This document shows, one piece after another, positions 59,034-64,000 of a stretch of DNA of 64,000 nucleotides. Made by a program: the position numbers and the translations under genes. The notes under the pieces were generated by a model. It had not been told where the DNA came from. It ran no database searches and saw only the letters and a list, made by a program, of their open reading frames with translations. Position 1 is the first letter of the stretch. Every line of letters begins with the position of its first letter. Source of the stretch: Cryptomeria japonica (lineage: Eukaryota > Streptophyta > Pinopsida > Cupressales > Cupressaceae). The DNA is taken from contig NC_081413.1 of the NCBI RefSeq assembly GCF_030272615.1, positions 157,361,849 through 157,425,848 of the forward strand. The letters are read 5' to 3'.

Positions 59034-59420
59034 TTCACCCTCCAGCTTGTAATGTCTTCAAAGATAATGATAATAAATAAAACAAAATCTTTTATAATAA
59101 TTTTCGATGCATGTAATCCGATAAATACTGACGTGCATATATTATTATTTTAATCCGCTGACGCACATATTCATCAAAAAAGTCCTCAATGACCTAATTT
59201 GAAATGAAGATAATAAAACCATCACTCGTATATGTATCTATACTAACCAACCAAGCCGAGCTATTTAAAGAGGTCAATAACGGCTATCATTTGAAATGAA
59301 AAAGTGAATTCAATTTTGGCGGGATGATTGTGGATTTGGCAATGATGACGAGAGGGAACTCTTAAACATTTTTTAAACTAACGTACACTTTTTTCCCCCG
59401 CTGACCTAAATTATAGGGTT
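59034..59420 (-). promoter_or_regulatory. Putative promoter region of AP2 copy 4
   Basis: It aligns with the upstream blocks of copies 1 and 2. TATA-like CTTTAAATAG (reverse strand, 59261-59270) sits where copies 1 and 2 have CTTATAATAA and CTTATAGTA, about 230 bp from the first ATG. A second conserved block includes GATGACGAGAGGGAACTCTT (about 59344-59363). The role is inferred. Confidence 0.4.
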
Positions 59421-60069
59421 TGTGTAAATATAAATAGCGTTATGTTTTATATTTATTTATTATTAATTATTGTTTTGGAAAAAGCATTACTTAATGTTGG
59501 CCTTTTAATAATAGTTTACGTTATTGTCAGATATACTCTTATTAAATATTATTTTGTTAATTAATATTAGATCACTATTAAAATATTTAAATTTAAAATT
59601 TAATAATATAATTTTGAAACATATATATAATTTAATATGTTATGTATTAAAAATAATTTTTGTTTTATAGTTATTAAATGCAATATATGATTTTATATTT
59701 ATGTATACATTTTAAGAAAATTAAATATAAAAATGAGAAGAGATATGTTTTAGGTCTAAATGATCATTATGACAATTTCATTAAATACTATTTTATAAAA
59801 AGGTAGCGATTTAATATTTTTAATATTTAAATTGTGGTTCTTTGATAGATGCCATATTCATTATTAAATGTTAATTTATTTATTTTGGAAAAAGAAAGAA
59901 GTAAAACAAAAATATACATAAGTATTTCTATAAGTAATTCTAAACAACAATGATTGTCACTAGAATCAATATATGGACAATTCAAAAAGGTTTGTCATTG
60001 GATCCTCACCACCACCACCAAAATTCCAAAGGAAATATAAGACCCAATAAGCAATATTAAAGAAGTATT
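59421..60069. other. AT-rich spacer, end of unit 4
   Basis: Similarity to the other units fades near 59735. The remaining 330 bp are unique, AT-rich, and hold no feature I can support. Confidence 0.6.
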
Positions 60070-61162
60070 TGTTGAAATAATTAGGTCACTTTATCTAATT
60101 ATTTATTAATTAGGTTCTATAATTATTTAACTCAATTTAGGTGTTTTTTCCTTTTATTTAATTAGGCTAATAATAAATTAAATTGTCTTATTCTTTATCA
60201 TCGTGACACGTGGCACTATCTAATTTAATCTAATAGTAGGGTTTTTTATTTAGGAATTCATTCTTCCTTTTATAAGGATTGATTCATCCATTGTAATCAA
60301 TATTCTTGTTAGCAATAATATATAATTCTTAGGTTGTTAAGGAGCATATTATTTTGTTTGATTTCTTTTGTGTGATAGGTGTTTTACTTGCAATGATTCT
60401 TGGCTCCTCTAGTTGTATCATAGAATTCTATGTGGTAGCAATAGATACTTAAAATTATCCTTTCATTAAATAAATATTTATTATTTATTTAATTATTTTA
60501 TCCTCATGTCTTCTATCAATTAAATATTTTATTTATTTAATTTATCCAGTCTTTTCTCTATTATTTAAATAAATACTTTAATTTATTTATTTAATTAATT
60601 TACCTTTTTCTTTTTATCCACATCACAACAGTCTCCATAAATTACCCACTCCTTAATCTTATCCTTTCAATTCAAATTAACCTCTTAATCCTATTCACCC
60701 TTATCTTTAACCTTTGCACCTCTTAATCTCCTCCCTATATCTTTACCTACCCTTAAATCTTATTGATTCTCTTTCATTTATGTTACCTTGGCCATTCATA
60801 ATCCCACCTCTTAATCTAAATTGGATTATTACTTTCATTTTGATGAATCAACACATATCTGGAGCATGATTACACTCTACCAAAATTATTCTAGCATACA
60901 TCATCACAACTACATCCATTCTCCCTTGAGCTCTTGTGCAAGTGCAACACAAATTTGAGAGAAAATATCAAATACAAGATCGTGGAGGATAAGAGAACAA
61001 TGGAGACAAGTCTATTGGACATGTGAAAGGTATACTTTGTCTCATTTCATTAGTATTTGGATGTTTGATAGATTCTTCATTGATGTTGTGTTGAATTAGT
61101 TTGTAGATGTAGAGTTAGTGGTTGGCTTGGTTAGTCTTTACAAATAGGTTCACAATTCAACA
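60070..61162 (+). repeat. 5' LTR at the right end of the window
   Basis: TGTTGAAATA..ATTCAACA, 1093 bp, with matching inverted ends (TGTTGAA/TTCAACA). It contains a G-box, CACGTG (60207-60212), 59 bp before a TATA box, TATAAGG (60271-60277). Confidence 0.65.
60207..60277 (+). promoter_or_regulatory. LTR promoter: G-box and TATA box
   Basis: GACACGTGGCAC contains a G-box/ABRE-type core (60207-60212). CTTTTATAAGG holds the TATA box (60271-60277). The spacing and order fit a plant RNA polymerase II promoter. In hosts this core is bound by bZIP and bHLH factors in light or ABA responses. Activity here is inferred. Confidence 0.5.
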
Positions 61163-63537
61163 TAAATATTTTGGCATGCCCAGTGGATCCCTTGTCACCT
61201 TTTTATTTCTAATAATTTACTTGAGTTTTGTAACATTTTTGAAAGTTGCAGGTTAGATCCATGACAATTTTATGTATTCAATTTTTTTTTGTCACATCTG
61301 TGGGTTTAATTTTTGCTACATTTTTATTTCTGTCATTACGGTCTTCTATTTTTGCATATATGGTTAGTTTTACATCACACTTTTGGTAGGTCTTGGTGCA
61401 TCCCTAGTCATTTTTGTTGCACTTGTGGTTAACTAGGGTTTCTACTAAAACTATTTGACCTCTTCTCTTACTATATTCTTGGTTATTCCTAATGCATATT
61501 TGGTAGTTTTGAGCACGTATTTGGTCAATTTTGTTGCATCTCTATTCATATTAGGGTTTCTGATAAATCTAAAACCTTTTATTTCAGTCACATGTCTGGT
61601 TGCTTTTTGCCTGTCTCTAGTCCTTTCTGTCATGTATCTAATGAATTTTGGTGTGTATATAGTTAATTATATTGCATCTCTCATTGTTTTAGTCACTTGT
61701 TATGTCTGTTCAACCACATCTTTGGTTTCTATGATATTATTTTCGATTCCATAATATGCATTTTTAAATTTAGTTTTATCTTTGACTAACCCTTGTTGGA
61801 ACTAACAAAGCGGTGCAACTTTCTTTCGGTTATAGAAGGCCACCCTAAACTACTAACACCTTTCTTGTAGGACTTATCATGAAAAAGGGGTTATTTCTTT
61901 TGTAACTACTAACTTGTGGTTTTGTAGGTGTAGCTAGTTGTGTTTGTGTTTTCTTAAGTTACCTCACATTTGGATTTGGTGCTTTAAAAATAACCTTTAT
62001 TTTTCGTGTCTTGTGCACTTGCATGTTTGGTGTTTAGAACCTAAGGTGTTGTGAAAGTATCATCTACCCTTGCTTTCATGGATATTGGGTGTAAGAGAAA
62101 TCATAATATCTTCTATTAATTTTGTAGAGGGTCTACCTTTGGAGAAGTGATCACCCAAAGAGAAATGACCTAAAGTGGTACTTTCCTTCAGGCCACTATA
62201 TTTAAATAAGGCAAAAGTGAAAGTTAGAGACCAAGTACCCATAATTGATGTTGATGGTATCAATTCAAATATGAGATACAATCATATTGGGTTAACTAGA
62301 TATTTGAGTGTCTGACCATTGAATGCACATGTGTGGGTGTCCTCAAATTGCAATTAGAAACCTTGTTGTAGTAGCCCACCCTTTTGATTGAGTGTTTGTG
62401 GCATTCTTAGTGCGAGGGTGTAGAATCACACCCTAAAGTTACTCACCATCTATAATTTATTGAGTTAAGAATTTTTTTTTTGAGTTGTATGAGCTAAAGT
62501 AGCTTCCAAAAAAAGGATTATTAGGGTAATGACTCCTTGCTTGGGGCCCCTACTTGTCTTTCTCACACAAACACAAGATTGCAAAAAATCCTTAAGGTGT
62601 TGCAAATTTGAGTCAATGAAATACCAAGTGTCGACCTAAGTTTGTTGCAATTAGCTTTGACCTTAGGTTTAAAGAGTGTTTGACGTGTCTTGTTTTGTGC
62701 TAGACTGGTGAGAAAATTTAGGCTTTCAGGAACCTAGTTCATACCCTTATTTTTTTTCAATCAATCGATAGCCATTGTATCATTATTTTTGAAGCGTTTT
62801 ATTTCCACATTAATCATTAGACCTTCAAATTTAGTCATGATTTCAACACTTATACAAAAGTGGTTAAATTTTACCATAAATGCATGTTTGTTAGAGTCAT
62901 CCCACATAGTTAAGAGCTAAAACTGTATATTTTAGAGATAAATTGCGTATCTAAGAACTCATCTTTCATATTTATGGGCTTGTTCCTACACATTTGTTTT
63001 CAAGAGATTCAAAGCTTCCTAGATAATTCTATAGAATTCCCAATCAGTAAACCATTAGTTTCACCATAGTTTTCCTACCATTTGCAATCTTCTCCTTTAA
63101 AGTCAAATTACCCAAAATAAATCCTTCTAAACCAAAAGTTATCTTGTATCCTCATTATATTTTATCAACCTTGACATCACTAGGTGGTTTTATGCTTAGA
63201 TCAATCATCTCAAGGTAGGAGATCATCTTAGTTTCTTGTGTTAGATTAGATTACCTTGGAAGATATCAGATCTCCTAGGAAGTCACATATTTCTTTATTT
63301 ATTGGCTTGTGGCTATACATCATAGTACTAATATTATCATTATTGGAGTCTCATCTTAGAACTCTTGGAAGATAACTTTTGACTTTTCTTCATCCTAGTC
63401 ACTGCCTTAGCCTAGTTCTCGTCTTCGCCTTTGTCATTTTGCCATTCCATTGCCTAGGTTAAACCTTTCCTTTGTATGGTTGAAACCAAATCCCAAAAAC
63501 TTGGAAGGCAAGCTAAGAAGCTTGAATATCTCAAAAC
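61163..63537 (+). other. Leader of the right-hand LTR retrotransposon
   Basis: Starts with the primer-binding-like site. The rest is T-rich with no convincing gene. The longest plus-strand frame (61455-61754) is low-complexity hydrophobic and is rejected below. Confidence 0.5.
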
Positions 63538-63765
63538 ATGGATCCTTACTATTATGATGACTATGAGTTCTTAAACGAGTGATCCTTTATAAATCAGGGT
63601 TATGTTGAGGATTCAGATGACGAATCTCCAACCTTGGGACAAGTTCAAAAGTGTATTTCTTATGCTAAGTTGAATAAGATTATTGAGGCTATATTACACC
63701 AAGATTCACAACGCTATTTCCTATTGCTTCCGGGTATAAATATATATTTTTCAATAAATTTTTAA
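63538..63765 (+). pseudogene. Possible gag start of the right-hand retrotransposon
   Basis: ATG at 63538 gives MDPYYYDDYEFLNE, one TGA, then in the same frame QGYVEDSDDESPTLGQVQK and KIIEAILHQD. The acidic start and position after the leader suit a gag N-terminus. I recognise no domain, and the frame stops at 63763-63765. Confidence 0.35.
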
Positions 63766-64000
63766 ATTTGTGTGTGTTGAAATATCACTATTTCCAATTT
63801 TCCACCACCTTTTTTCTTAATTATTTATCCAAATTAGAAAATAATTATATTATCTTGACATAGATTCTTTTTCTACTGCATCATATTTTTAAAATTTTTT
63901 TTTTCAAAATTTTAGTATTTTTCCTTGACAAGATAAACAACCTTACATTTTAGCGCTGATAACCTACTTTCAATAAAAATAAAATATAAAATATAAAAAT

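Larger units (their letters stand above)
60070..64000 (+). mobile_element. 5' part of an LTR retrotransposon (probably Gypsy-type), cut by window edge
   Basis: 5' LTR 60070-61162, then a primer-binding-like TTTTGGCATGCCCAGTGG (61169-61186), then a 2.3-kb leader without sustained frames, then a possible gag start at 63538. The rest of the element lies beyond the window, so the family assignment rests on the leader type only. Confidence 0.65.

Noticed and set aside
61455-61754. 99-codon hydrophobic plus-strand frame in the right-hand element leader
   Set aside because: It is T-rich low-complexity sequence that reads as Leu/Val/Ser. The position in an LTR-element leader and the lack of motifs argue against a gene.

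Overview
The window is nuclear DNA of a land plant. Genes have spliced exons with GT-AG introns, the sequence is AT-rich, and most of it is layered, decayed LTR retrotransposons and LINEs. A large repeat-rich genome such as a gymnosperm would fit, but nothing here fixes the species.

The backbone is a tandem array. A segment carrying an AP2/AINTEGUMENTA-like (ANT/PLT/BBM-type) transcription factor gene on the minus strand occurs four times: unit 1 (about 5843-23375), unit 2 (23376-40527), unit 3 (40528 to about 52861) and unit 4 (about 52862-59735). The tail of a further unit is implied at the left edge by 8 bp of element B at 5835-5842. Each complete unit reads: 3' flank, AP2 gene (9 exons, including the 9-nt mini-exon typical of the family), a conserved upstream block, an AT-rich spacer, then a 3' remnant of a copia-type element (A). 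Units 1 and 2, and the preceding partial unit, also carry or end in a small non-autonomous LTR element (B).

Only the unit 4 gene is intact. Joining its nine exons (54207-59033) gives one open frame of 2028 nt, 675 residues plus stop, with two AP2 domains. Copies 1, 2 and 3 are pseudogenes with frameshifts, lost splice donors and deletions. The lesions are shared in conflicting combinations, which suggests unequal crossing-over or gene conversion between units.

Later insertions differ by unit and date the array. A Gypsy-type element lacking RT and integrase (1-5834) sits 8 bp inside a B LTR. A 2.5-kb LTR element (C, 11409-13945) lies in unit 1. A degraded Ty1/copia element (17373-22315, TSD AATAT) is nested in the unit 1 B. 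LINE-1 (33254-39873, 16-bp TSD) is nested in the unit 2 B and carries an unrecognised third ORF with an Arg/Gly-rich tail. LINE-2 (43473-49290, 12-bp TSD) lies in intron 1 of AP2 copy 3. The right end (60070-64000) is the 5' LTR and leader of another LTR retrotransposon. No tRNA, rRNA or CRISPR locus was seen.

The most interesting points are the one intact member in a decaying AP2 array, the mosaic pattern of shared lesions, the LINE-1 ORF3, and the unusual protease, G-patch-like, zinc-knuckle order in the Gypsy-type element.
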